64,000 bases of DNA from Clostridium_AD sp036569345. GTDB lineage: Bacteria; Bacillota; Clostridia; Clostridiales; Clostridiaceae. Position 1 is the stretch's first letter; each line of letters starts with the position of its first letter. The stretch lies in the NCBI RefSeq assembly GCF_036569345.1, contig NZ_DATCQT010000142.1, forward strand, positions 1 through 64,000. The letters are read 5' to 3'. The notes under the pieces are model-generated. The model was not told the origin of the DNA and made no database searches. It worked only from the letters and a program-made list of their open reading frames with translations. This document shows, piece by piece, positions 8,475 to 16,850 of the stretch. The translations under genes and the position numbers were made by a program.

Positions 8475-9251
8475 TTATGCCATCTTATGCTTGTAAATTT
8501 GCAATGAACCAAAATAGGAAGCAATGAGAATACCCGAGCACCATAAAACTGATATTAAAACACCATTTCCAGTAGGCACACCCATAAGCAATGAACGAAT
8601 GGTTTCTATAATTGGTGTCATAGGCTGATTCTGTGCAAATGAGCGTACGATACCATGCATTGAATTAATCGGCACAAACGCTGAACTTATAAATATCAGA
8701 ATCATGAATAGATAACTAAAAGCCGATGCTCCTTCGGCACTCTTTGCTAGTAAACCAAACATCATAGATATCCATGTCATTGCGAGCGTAAACAGTAGCA
8801 GTATTAAAGTAACAAGGAACCATTCTGTGATTCCTGCATGCGTCCTGAATCCCATTAATACGGCAGAAAGCACGACCAGTACGATTGAAAAAGCGTTAAA
8901 TACTACTGATGTCAGTACATGCCCACCCAATATTGATGATTCTGCGATTGGCATAGAACGGAACCTGTCAATGATACCCTTAGTTATATCGTTGTTTAAA
9001 CGTAATGCTGAGTAGGCTGTACCAGTTGAGATGCACATAATAACTATACCTGGCACAACAAAATTTATATAATCTACTGAACCAGTGTTAATTGCTCCAC
9101 CAAACACATAAACAAGCATAAGCATCATCACAATAGGCATTGCAATTAGTGTGATTAACGTATCCATGCTTCGAAATGCATGGCACATGCATCGATTGGA
9201 CATAACAATAGTATCACTAAGTTTATTCTTCATTTTTAAACCGATTTGCAT
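8475..9251 (-). CDS. ABC-2 permease, DrrB/daunorubicin-resistance type
   Basis: 258 aa with six predicted membrane helices. The N-terminal soluble stretch is followed by the ABC-2 membrane core with the conserved segment FSYLFMILIFISSAFVP, typical of DrrB-like drug and antibiotic exporters. The start codon overlaps the stop of the upstream ATPase gene. A nearly intact copy of its last nine codons is found at 11932-11963 after the pentapeptide gene, a trace of a lost second copy. Confidence 0.87.
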   Translation of the reverse strand: MQIGLKMKNKLSDTIVMSNRCMCHAFRSMDTLITLIAMPIVMMLMLVYVFGGAINTGSVDYINFVVPGIVIMCISTGTAYSALRLNNDITKGIIDRFRSMPIAESSILGGHVLTSVVFNAFSIVLVVLSAVLMGFRTHAGITEWFLVTLILLLFTLAMTWISMMFGLLAKSAEGASAFSYLFMILIFISSAFVPINSMHGIVRSFAQNQPMTPIIETIRSLLMGVPTGNGVLISVLWCSGILIASYFGSLQIYKHKMA

Positions 9252-10201
9252 TAAGCATCATCTCCATTTCCCTTATTTTGACCAATAATCGTAAGGAATA
9301 CATCCTCAAGTGTTGGTAACTTTTGCGAAAATACAGCAACAGATATGTTCGCGTTTTCAAGCATATTTAAGATGTTAGTTATCTGTTTTATACTCCCGTC
9401 GGTTGCAATCGTAAGCGTTTGATTCTCCTCACTTGGGTTTGAAGTATATTCATGGAGTAAATTACGTGCCAATGCTACTTCTTTTTTATCACGAAATTCC
9501 AGTTCAATATGCCCATGTGGTATTAAACTTTTGAGTTCTGCCGAGGTTCCTTCAGCAACAATTTTTCCTTCATTTAAGATTGCAATATGATCTGCAAGCT
9601 GATCTGCCTCATCCAGATACTGCGTTGTTAAAAACACGGTAACACCCGTTTGACTGAGATCTTTTATAATCTCCCACATAGCAATGCGGCCTTGTGGATC
9701 AAGTCCTGTGGTTGGCTCGTCAAGAAATACGAGGCTAGGACTACCAATCAAACTCATTGCAAGGTCCAGTTTTCGGCGCATACCTCCAGAATAAGTTGCA
9801 ACACGCCGGTCAGCAGCATCAAACAAATCAAATCGTTTAAGTAATTCATCAGCCTTGCTATTTGCATTGGGCAGATGACGCAGTTTTCCAATTAAGCGCA
9901 AATTCTCCCTCCCGGTCAAGATCTCGTCCACTGCAGCAGACTGACCAGTTAAGCTTATTTCGCCCCTTACTTGTTTTGATTGAGTAGAAACGTCAAAGCC
10001 ACATATCTGAGAGCTTCCTTTATCTGCCTTAAGTAAAGTGGTTAGGATTTTAATTATAGTTGTCTTACCTGCACCATTAGATCCGAGCAGTGCAAATATA
10101 CTGCCCTTTTGTACAGTAAAATTGATATCCTTAAGTACCAACAGGTTCTTATAGGACTTTTCAAGACCACTTACAGAAATAGCTATACCCGTTTGTATCA
10201 T
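9251..10201 (-). CDS. ABC ATPase, DrrA/daunorubicin-resistance type
   Basis: 316 aa. Walker A is GSNGAGKTT, the signature is YSGGMRRKLDLA, and Walker B is SLVFLDEPTTGLDP. The DrrA-type C-terminal domain ends near TLEDVFLTIIG, the family hallmark. GGGGGTGGTG lies upstream of the ATG, directly after a 74-bp copy of the 3' end of the pentapeptide gene. It energises the permease that follows. The likely ancestral order is padR, pentapeptide gene, drrA-like, drrB-like. Confidence 0.9.
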   Translation of the reverse strand: MIQTGIAISVSGLEKSYKNLLVLKDINFTVQKGSIFALLGSNGAGKTTIIKILTTLLKADKGSSQICGFDVSTQSKQVRGEISLTGQSAAVDEILTGRENLRLIGKLRHLPNANSKADELLKRFDLFDAADRRVATYSGGMRRKLDLAMSLIGSPSLVFLDEPTTGLDPQGRIAMWEIIKDLSQTGVTVFLTTQYLDEADQLADHIAILNEGKIVAEGTSAELKSLIPHGHIELEFRDKKEVALARNLLHEYTSNPSEENQTLTIATDGSIKQITNILNMLENANISVAVFSQKLPTLEDVFLTIIGQNKGNGDDA

Positions 10202-10215
10202 GATTACACCACCCC

Positions 10216-10289
10216 CTAAATTACTGTTACATTAGTCAAGTTTGCTTTGCTACCTTTTAAAACAGCATAAGTCAATTTATCCATTGTAG
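10216..10289 (-). repeat. 74-bp identical copy of pentapeptide gene 3' end
   Basis: Identical at every base to 11969-12042, the last 24 codons and stop of the pentapeptide-repeat gene. It ends abruptly next to unrelated DNA at 10290. It is the broken 3' end of a second pentapeptide gene directly upstream of the ATPase. Confidence 0.9.
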
Positions 10290-10300
10290 AAAATATAAAG

Positions 10301-11035
10301 TTATATCTTGTTTTGATTTGTAACTATAGATTCGTCTGAAACATTAATTTCTCCCTTATACTCTAGGAGACCTACATTACAACCTGTACCTATTGTAATA
10401 TTATTCCCTCTTACTATTTTCACATTGGTATTTTGAATATAAATATCATCGCCTTCTATTAGCTCCGTATTCAACTCACCTCTAGAATTAAAGATTTTAT
10501 CAATTACTTTTCTAAATATAGAATTATCGATAGGTCGAACCCTTATTTCAATATGTTCACCAGCAATTTCTTTTACAGTACAGTTCCCACCCAATTTAAT
10601 ATTTACTTGTCCTGCATTTAATGATCCTTGTATTTTAAAATCACCACTAGCATTAAAAGATTCCGCTTCACAATTTTCCCCTATACTAACCGAGCCCGAT
10701 ACACTAACGTCTTCTCCGTATAGGCTTCCATCTATGTGCATTGAGCCATTTATTTTCATGCATTGACTCTTAACATTTCCCATGACATGAGACGATCCAC
10801 TTATCTTTATATCTTTTACTTCTACATCACCTTCAATCTTAGCAGAGCCGCTAATTTTTATACTTTCTGCTTTTAAATTACCTATAACTTTTGAAGAACC
10901 ACTAGTTTTAAAGTCTATGCACTCTAAATCACCGCTAATTTTTCCTGACCCACTTATAATTACATTATTATATTTTCCACCACCTGAACTTCCTGACCCA
11001 GATATCTTTAAATCATTATCATTCATATTTCCCAT
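10301..11035 (-). CDS. bactofilin-like polymer-forming protein
   Basis: 244 aa. The N-terminus is Gly/Ser-rich, then about residues 20-160 repeat a short beta-strand unit (SGSGKISGD, SGSSKVIGN, SGSAKIEGD, SGSSHVMGN), as in a right-handed beta-helix of the bactofilin/YhbE-YhbF type. The C-terminal part has a second, less regular set of strands. Bactofilins polymerise without nucleotide and scaffold at membranes. It follows the DUF4004 gene by 36 bp, the same pairing as yhbD with yhbE/yhbF in Bacillus. Its function in this organism is not known. Confidence 0.8.
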   Translation of the reverse strand: MGNMNDNDLKISGSGSSGGGKYNNVIISGSGKISGDLECIDFKTSGSSKVIGNLKAESIKISGSAKIEGDVEVKDIKISGSSHVMGNVKSQCMKINGSMHIDGSLYGEDVSVSGSVSIGENCEAESFNASGDFKIQGSLNAGQVNIKLGGNCTVKEIAGEHIEIRVRPIDNSIFRKVIDKIFNSRGELNTELIEGDDIYIQNTNVKIVRGNNITIGTGCNVGLLEYKGEINVSDESIVTNQNKI

Positions 11036-11071
11036 ATTAAATCTCCTCCATTTTTATATATTAATGAATCA

Positions 11072-11692
11072 TTAAATTTTAGTTTTAAGTTCTTCGATGC
11101 ACTGTGAAATATTAAGTCTTAATATTATTTTTGCGCCCTTATCTATATAAATTTCATTTGGCACAGTAATTAAAAAACATAGTGCCATTCCAAATTTCCT
11201 TAAAAAAATTATCTCGGTATTTTTACCTTCTAACAACTTATAATTTTCTTCTAGGGTTTCTATAATAAGTTTACTTTCTTCTAAAGATACATTCCCAGAT
11301 ACTAGACTTTTCTCCAATAATAAAATATATAATATCTTTTCAAAAGAAAATGTTTTTATTTCTCCATAGACATTTTTATGCATTGTTAACGTCTGTTGTG
11401 TAACAATGTTCTTTTCTATTAACTCTAACTCGCTTAAAAATACATCTGCTAACTCTGGTGAAAATATTTGTGCTAGGTCATCTAATGATACATCGTCTTT
11501 CATATTAATAATTTTTTCAATTCTTTCTAATATTTTCACCCTAGGGAAATAGGTTTCCTGACCTGTATAGCTAGATTTTTTTATGAACCATTCTTCTGGT
11601 ATAAGATTTTTTCTTTTCCATCTATACAACTGCCCATAAGAAACATTCGTGATTTCAAGTAATTCTTTTTTTGCTATTAATTCTTCGTCCAT
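11072..11692 (-). CDS. DUF4004 (YhbD-like) MerR-type regulator
   Basis: 206 aa. The first 70 residues form a MerR-like helix-turn-helix (KKELLEITNVSYGQLYRWKR then IPEEWF), followed by a helical C-terminal domain. It resembles Bacillus YhbD, which also lies next to bactofilin-like genes. A dyad overlapping its promoter suggests that it regulates its own operon. GGAGGGG lies just upstream of the ATG. The effector is unknown. Confidence 0.8.
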   Translation of the reverse strand: MDEELIAKKELLEITNVSYGQLYRWKRKNLIPEEWFIKKSSYTGQETYFPRVKILERIEKIINMKDDVSLDDLAQIFSPELADVFLSELELIEKNIVTQQTLTMHKNVYGEIKTFSFEKILYILLLEKSLVSGNVSLEESKLIIETLEENYKLLEGKNTEIIFLRKFGMALCFLITVPNEIYIDKGAKIILRLNISQCIEELKTKI

Positions 11693-11740
11693 GTTACCCC
11701 TCCTTTTGTAATTCTAAGTTATAAAACTATTGTTTTTACT

Positions 11741-11770
11741 ATTATATGTAGTGTAACATAACATTGTTAC
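11741..11770 (-). promoter_or_regulatory. promoter and dyad operator of DUF4004/bactofilin operon
   Basis: On the minus strand GTAACA (11765-11770), 18 bp, then TATAAT (11741-11746). The perfect dyad GTAACA-N6-TGTTAC occupies 11753-11770 and overlaps the -35 and spacer, the position used by MerR-family regulators. The regulator is probably the DUF4004 protein itself (inference). Confidence 0.6.
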
Positions 11771-11820
11771 GTTGTAAATAGAAAAACTTAAACAATATGA
11801 TAATTACAACGGAATTTGCG

Positions 11821-11879
11821 TAATTTAATTTCGATAAATAGCCCTCTATTTTAGAGAGCTATTTATCGAAATTAAATTA
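11821..11879. terminator. long bidirectional hairpin
   Basis: Perfect 22-bp arms at 11821-11842 and 11858-11879 around a 15-nt loop which itself can pair. It separates the pentapeptide operon from the DUF4004 promoter. A/T-rich flanks suit termination, but there is no long T-run, so part of its role may be RNA processing. Confidence 0.65.
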
Positions 11880-11919
11880 ATTATTACTATATTAACTTTA
11901 GGGGGTCCATGGCTTTTGC

Positions 11920-11963
11920 TATTCTATTTAGAATTTATGCCATCTTATGCTTATAAATTTGCA
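11920..11963 (-). pseudogene. remnant of ABC permease 3' end
   Basis: Bases 11932-11963 match 8472-8503, the end of the DrrB-like permease, with one mismatch in 32 bp; weaker similarity extends to 11920. With the AAGG before it, the remnant reads as a nine-codon ORF (MQIYKHKMA) directly after the pentapeptide stop. The ATPase and nearly all of the permease were deleted from this copy of the operon. Confidence 0.8.
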
Positions 11964-11968
11964 TCCTT

Positions 11969-12817
11969 CTAAATTACTGTTACATTAGTCAAGTTTGCTT
12001 TGCTACCTTTTAAAACAGCATAAGTCAATTTATCCATTGTAGCGCCGTCAAAAATCGCTTTTTTTACCTCAACGTTTTTAAAAATAACATTTCTAAAAAT
12101 AACATTTTTAAACGATGTTCCTTTTAAATAAGTACAATTAAAAATAGTACCAATTAACTTTTGATTATCAAAACATACTCCGGTCAAATCTGAACTGCTA
12201 AAATCCGTATAATCAAAGATACAACTTTTAAGACTTGTATATCTCAGACTGACCTGAATTAATTTTACTCCGGTAAGATTAGCACCATCAAATATTACAT
12301 TAGTCAAATCACAGCCTTTAAAGGAGCTGTTAGTTAAATCTGAATCACTAAAATCTGATCCTTTAAGGGCACTACCGCTAAAGGTTCCATCATGTAATGT
12401 TACCTTTTTAAAATCTGAATTCTGTAAATCAGTGCCTTTAAAAGAGCTATTACTTAAATCTGAATTGCTGAAGTCTGATTCTTTGAGGGCGCTACCGTTA
12501 AACTTCGCCTCATGTACTTTTACCCCTTTAAAATCAGAATTTTGGAGATTAATATTTGAAAAATCCTGTCTTACCATCTGTAGTTCTCTTTTCTTTGCAG
12601 AGATACTTTCTATAATTTCTGATATGTCTCCAATGGATTCTATGGTCATACTATAAGAAGTTACCTCATCATAACCTTGATTTTTCAAATCACTAAACTT
12701 ATCCTGTAAAGTATTAAACAACTCTTCTTTTAATTCTTTGACTACTTGCGAATCTTCATAGAGTGAAAATATTCCATCTAAATATTTCATTAATTTCTCA
12801 TTCATCGTTATTACCAC
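11969..12817 (-). CDS. pentapeptide-repeat protein with HAAS-like N-terminus
   Basis: 282 aa. The first 75 residues are helical and resemble the short domain (DUF1700/HAAS-like) that usually sits beside PadR regulators. From about residue 85 to the end are pentapeptide repeats of the A(D/N)LXX type (SDFSNSDLSNSSFKGTDLQN), which fold as a right-handed quadrilateral beta-helix. An internal duplication is visible: two blocks of about 50 residues carry the same NSDFK...ALK.SDFS pattern. It lies 7 bp after padR. Its role is unknown; in related loci such proteins accompany ABC exporters. The 3' end has a second identical 74-bp copy at 10216-10289. Confidence 0.8.
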   Translation of the reverse strand: MVITMNEKLMKYLDGIFSLYEDSQVVKELKEELFNTLQDKFSDLKNQGYDEVTSYSMTIESIGDISEIIESISAKKRELQMVRQDFSNINLQNSDFKGVKVHEAKFNGSALKESDFSNSDLSNSSFKGTDLQNSDFKKVTLHDGTFSGSALKGSDFSDSDLTNSSFKGCDLTNVIFDGANLTGVKLIQVSLRYTSLKSCIFDYTDFSSSDLTGVCFDNQKLIGTIFNCTYLKGTSFKNVIFRNVIFKNVEVKKAIFDGATMDKLTYAVLKGSKANLTNVTVI

Positions 12818-12824
12818 CTTCCTC

Positions 12825-13154
12825 TTATAATAGATGATCTAGAATACGCTTAGCGTTCTCCCAATTTTTTTTGTTTTGAAAATAAGTTTCTTTTCCTTTT
12901 TCGGTAATCCTATAATACTTTCTCCGTCCACCCTGGGTCTCATCACCCCAATACGATGTAACACCACCATCATTCTCTTGCCTCTTTAGGCTCGAAAACA
13001 TAGTAGACTCCTTAAGTTCATACTCACCACTGGAGTTTGAATTTATTGATTTTGATATCTCATATCCATATTTATCACCACTCATTAATAACTTCAAGAT
13101 AATCGTATCTGTATGTCCTCTGAGTAAATCCGAAGAGATTTTATTGTCGACCAC
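12825..13154 (-). CDS. PadR-family transcriptional regulator
   Basis: 109 aa from a GTG start. The winged helix includes LLRGHTDTIILKLLMSGDKY, YGYEISKSI, LKESTMFSSLKRQEND and GGRRKYYRITEKG, the hallmark of PadR. The GTG at 13154 is preferred to an ATG 11 codons upstream because AGAAGGTGA lies 5 nt before it and the upstream extension would overlap the promoter. It probably represses its own operon through the dyad in its promoter. The C-terminal dimerisation helix is short, as in PadR subfamily 2. Confidence 0.88.
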   Translation of the reverse strand: MVDNKISSDLLRGHTDTIILKLLMSGDKYGYEISKSINSNSSGEYELKESTMFSSLKRQENDGGVTSYWGDETQGGRRKYYRITEKGKETYFQNKKNWENAKRILDHLL

Positions 13155-13175
13155 TATATCACCTTCTATAATTAA

Positions 13176-13212
13176 AATATACATCATATTACCACGACTG
13201 TCAATGTATATT
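13176..13212 (-). promoter_or_regulatory. PadR promoter with 9-bp operator dyad
   Basis: On the minus strand TTGACA (13199-13204), exactly 17 bp, TATATT (13176-13181). The perfect inverted repeat AATATACAT/ATGTATATT at 13204-13212 and 13176-13184, 19 bp apart, brackets the promoter: one arm covers the -10, the other abuts the -35. PadR regulators bind ATGTAT/ATACAT dyads, so autoregulation is likely. Confidence 0.75.
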
Positions 13213-13449
13213 CATTATCGTTATACTACTACTATTATGCACTTTGATAATATAATCATTATTTGTGTGCAAATGCCTAAAGCCTATAAAAATAAAAAAC
13301 TGACCAAAGTGAATTTTCACGTATAGGAATGATTTATAGTGTAGTTCACATATATTGTAAAAGCAATACAATTATAGTTGTGTTCCCCAAAAACATTCTT
13401 TGGGAATTGGTTTGTTTAATAAAATAATTATTAATCAAGGAGAATAAAC
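13213..13449 (+). other. leader of the lipid cassette
   Basis: It holds no gene. A small hairpin (CCCAAA/TTTGGG, 13386-13404) lies in the 5' region of the following operon and AAGGAG precedes its ATG. No clear -35/-10 pair was identified. Confidence 0.3.
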
Positions 13450-14544
13450 ATGAAGGAACTTAAACCAAAGGTCAATTTAGTTCATAATAATTATTTGATT
13501 ACAAAAACCAAAATATTAACTTACTCAACACTCACACTTATTTTTATAGCAACTTCATATATGTCTGTATTATTTATACAAAAACATTTTGGTGACACAA
13601 CATTATTTTTCTCATTTAAATCCTTATCTCCTACTATATTATTAGCACTTGGTATCTTATTACTTTTTTATTTCATTTTAGATGCTTTAAGATTCCTATA
13701 TATTTTAAAAGTCCTACAAATTCATGTTACTCTTGGATATCTCATTAAGCTGACATTCATTAACATGTTTTTATCAAATATAACTCCCTTTGCAACTGGA
13801 GGTGGCTTTGCTCAAATATATTTCTTAAACAAAAAAGGTGTTTCCATCGGTGATGCTACTGCAGCAACTACAATAAAAACTGTACTTCCTTTTATTTTTT
13901 TCTTTATCACAACACCAATAATTTTAATAAGGGATAAAGCTATTTTAAAAATTGCTCCAAGTGGCAATAATTTGATTTATATCTTAGCCTTAGTTCTTAT
14001 ATATATCTTAGCTACTTACGGCTTTTATAAAATATTGACCAATACAAACATAATAAAAAGACATCTATCTAAAGTATTGGCTATTCTACAAAATAAAAAT
14101 ATTATTTCAAAAATCAAGGTAGAAAAATTTAAAAAAAATAGTTTCTTAGAAATTGATATTTTTGCTCTCAACATTAAAAGATTCTTAAAAGGCAAGAAAA
14201 AATATATATTATTATCCATAATATATATGATTTTATATTTGTTTACCTTATTTATATTTCCAGTTATTCTCATTAGAGGGCTTAACTCTAGCATTTCAAT
14301 AAGTCAAATTATTTCAATACAGATTGTATTAACTTTCGTCACATATTTTGCGCCTACGCCTGGAGCTACTGGCGTTGCTGAAGGTGGATTTACATTGATG
14401 TTTTCTGATTTTGTAGCAAAGAATGATATAGTATCATTAACATTTTTATGGCGATTTTTCACCATGTATTTAGGTATGTTAATAGGTTTAATACTTTTTT
14501 ATTTAGAAATAGCTAAAAACAAACTCAGAAAAATAACAATTTAA
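13450..14544 (+). CDS. flippase-like membrane protein (UPF0104/LPG-synthase TM)
   Basis: 364 aa with about eight membrane helices. It has the family marks FATGGGFAQIYFL in the first half and APTPGATGVAEGGFTLMF near the C-terminus, as in YbhN/AglD and the membrane part of MprF. These proteins are linked to lipid or lipid-linked-sugar flipping. The soluble aminoacyl-transferase domain of MprF is absent. It is the first gene of an operon with a glycosyltransferase fusion and an acyltransferase. A second member of the family is at 45764-46783. Confidence 0.85.
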   Translation: MKELKPKVNLVHNNYLITKTKILTYSTLTLIFIATSYMSVLFIQKHFGDTTLFFSFKSLSPTILLALGILLLFYFILDALRFLYILKVLQIHVTLGYLIKLTFINMFLSNITPFATGGGFAQIYFLNKKGVSIGDATAATTIKTVLPFIFFFITTPIILIRDKAILKIAPSGNNLIYILALVLIYILATYGFYKILTNTNIIKRHLSKVLAILQNKNIISKIKVEKFKKNSFLEIDIFALNIKRFLKGKKKYILLSIIYMILYLFTLFIFPVILIRGLNSSISISQIISIQIVLTFVTYFAPTPGATGVAEGGFTLMFSDFVAKNDIVSLTFLWRFFTMYLGMLIGLILFYLEIAKNKLRKITI

Positions 14545-14570
14545 TATAGGGCGTGTTAGGAGGCAACCTT

Positions 14571-16850
14571 ATGTGGAAGAAAAGAAGTCTAAAAATTATA
14601 TTATTTCTAGATATTATTTTATTATTAATTTTTATTTCTTATAAGAGTTATTTATTTATTTTTGAATCTGACTTTGTATCAACTAATATTAATAATATAC
14701 AAAAATTAGATCATATAAATATGAATGATGGAATTTCTTTTGTTGTACTAGGAAATATAAAGAGTTCTATAGATATATTTGATAAAAAAATAGTTAAAGA
14801 AATAAATACAGACAAGAATCTGGATTTTGCTGTTTCTACAGGAAACGCTGTGATAAATGGGGATGAATATAAATATAGGATATTAAATAAAAGCTTAAAT
14901 AAAATAAAAATTCCTACTATAATTGGAATAGGTGATAAAGAAACTTTAAATAATGGTTTCGCAAAATTTTATCATCATTATGGTCCTTATTATTTTTCTT
15001 ATAGTGTAAATGATACTTACTTTATTTTCCTAGATACAACAGAATTAACCTCTGAACAATGGCAGCGGAAATGGCTAGTAGATGAACTAATTCAAAGTAA
15101 TAAATATAAGTATAAGTTTATAATTATGAATAAACCTCCCTTTAAACTTGAAAACACTGAATCACTTAATAAACCATATTGTGATTTTTTAACTGATACT
15201 TTTTCAAAATACAAAGTTAATGCAGTATTCACCTCTGGTATGGAAGTTTATAATAATAGGAAAATTAAAGATGTTCAATATTTTATAAGTGGTGGTGCTG
15301 GTGGTGCTTTACTTCTTAATAATCAAAATAGCTTCTACCACTATATCAAAGTAAATATAAAAAATAATGTAGTGTCTTATAATGTTATAAAAGAGGACAC
15401 ACCCTCCAATTTGGTTATTTATCGTATTTTAAAAAATACTTGGTTTTATATTCATTCAATTTTCTATTTGAACTTTTTCAATTTTATTTTACTACTAAGT
15501 GTATTTATATTTTTGGGGTTACTGATTAATTATAGAGTAAGCAAAATCGTTGATTATTATAGTGAATTTGATGAAGGAGAAGAAAACATTATAATCAAAG
15601 AAAAATTAAATATTGCTATGTTCACTAATAATTATTTACCATTTATCGGTGGCGTTCCTATTTCTATTACAAGGCTCACAAAAGGCCTTCGCAAAAGAGG
15701 GCATAACGTGGTAATATTTGCTCCTAGGTATCCCCTTAAAACCCTAGAAGATGCTAATGTTTTAAGATGCAATTTATTAATCTATTTTAAGACTAAGCCC
15801 TTTGACTTTCCAATAGTTAATATTTTCTCTCCAAAGATAGAAAAAGATTTTTTATGCCAAGATTTTGATGTTATTCATTTGCATCACCCATTTTGGATGG
15901 GATCAAAAGGACTTGAGCTTGGTAAAAAATATGGAATACCTGTGATTTTAACTTATCATACTAGACTTGAAAAATACGCTCATAATTTACCTTTTTTTAA
16001 ACAAACCTTCGAAAATATAGTCTCTCATAACTTGATTCGAATATTTTCTCAAAAATGTGATGCTATACTTGCGCCAACTAATTCAGCGAAAAAATACTTA
16101 GCAAACATTGGTGTAAGCAGAGATAAAACCGTCTTACCCACGGGACTTGACTTTGATTTTTATAATAATACAGACCTACATTGCATTAACCTTATCCATA
16201 AAAAATATAGAGTGCAAAATGAAGTGATCTTATGCTCCGTTTCTCGTTTAACAAAAGAAAAGAATATTTATTTTTTATTAAATGGAATAAGACGTATAAA
16301 AGATAATTCCAGTGTACCCTTTAAATGCATTATTATAGGAGACGGACCTGAAAAGCAAAATATATTAGAAACAATAGAGGACCAATGCTTACAAGATACA
16401 ATACTCCTACTAGGTTCAGTAAGTCCGCAGGAAGTTTGCCAGTATTATATGGCATCTGATATTTTTGTTTTTAGTTCACAATCTGAAACTCAAGGAATGG
16501 TAATATTAGAAGCAATGGCTGGGAAATGCGCTGTTGTAGCCATTCGTTCTAGTGGAATAGATGATATGATTCACAATGAATATAACGGATTTAAGACTAA
16601 AGCTAATTTAGATTTATGGTCAGAAAAAGTTATTTATTTAATGGAAAACCCTAAAATATTAAAAGAGATGTCTCAAAATGCCTATGACTTTTCTAATAAG
16701 TTTTCCTTAGATGTTATGGCAAAAGCAACTGTGGAAGTATACCACAAAGCAATAATTAATAAAAAAATTAATCAAATGGATATTAACAAAGTAGTTACTT
16801 TGCCAAATGCAGAAATCCACAAAAATAAAGGGGTGACTATAGATGAATAA
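14571..16850 (+). CDS. degenerate phosphoesterase fused to GT4 glycosyltransferase
   Basis: 759 aa. One membrane helix (about 5-28), then a calcineurin-like phosphoesterase fold (about 45-255), a second membrane helix (about 295-320), then a GT4 glycosyltransferase (about 345-735). The GT part has GGVPISITRLTKGLRKRGH, HLHHPFW, the donor site SRLTKEKN and the EX7E motif ETQGMVILE. In the phosphoesterase part the metal ligands look lost: GN for GD/DxH, TGNAV for TGDxV, GIGDKE for PGNHD, MNKPP for HHPP, SGMEV for GHDH. The ATG at 14571 follows AGGAGG by 7 nt. It overlaps the next gene by 8 bp. The GT probably glycosylates a membrane lipid on the cytoplasmic face. Confidence 0.85.
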   Translation: MWKKRSLKIILFLDIILLLIFISYKSYLFIFESDFVSTNINNIQKLDHINMNDGISFVVLGNIKSSIDIFDKKIVKEINTDKNLDFAVSTGNAVINGDEYKYRILNKSLNKIKIPTIIGIGDKETLNNGFAKFYHHYGPYYFSYSVNDTYFIFLDTTELTSEQWQRKWLVDELIQSNKYKYKFIIMNKPPFKLENTESLNKPYCDFLTDTFSKYKVNAVFTSGMEVYNNRKIKDVQYFISGGAGGALLLNNQNSFYHYIKVNIKNNVVSYNVIKEDTPSNLVIYRILKNTWFYIHSIFYLNFFNFILLLSVFIFLGLLINYRVSKIVDYYSEFDEGEENIIIKEKLNIAMFTNNYLPFIGGVPISITRLTKGLRKRGHNVVIFAPRYPLKTLEDANVLRCNLLIYFKTKPFDFPIVNIFSPKIEKDFLCQDFDVIHLHHPFWMGSKGLELGKKYGIPVILTYHTRLEKYAHNLPFFKQTFENIVSHNLIRIFSQKCDAILAPTNSAKKYLANIGVSRDKTVLPTGLDFDFYNNTDLHCINLIHKKYRVQNEVILCSVSRLTKEKNIYFLLNGIRRIKDNSSVPFKCIIIGDGPEKQNILETIEDQCLQDTILLLGSVSPQEVCQYYMASDIFVFSSQSETQGMVILEAMAGKCAVVAIRSSGIDDMIHNEYNGFKTKANLDLWSEKVIYLMENPKILKEMSQNAYDFSNKFSLDVMAKATVEVYHKAIINKKINQMDINKVVTLPNAEIHKNKGVTIDE

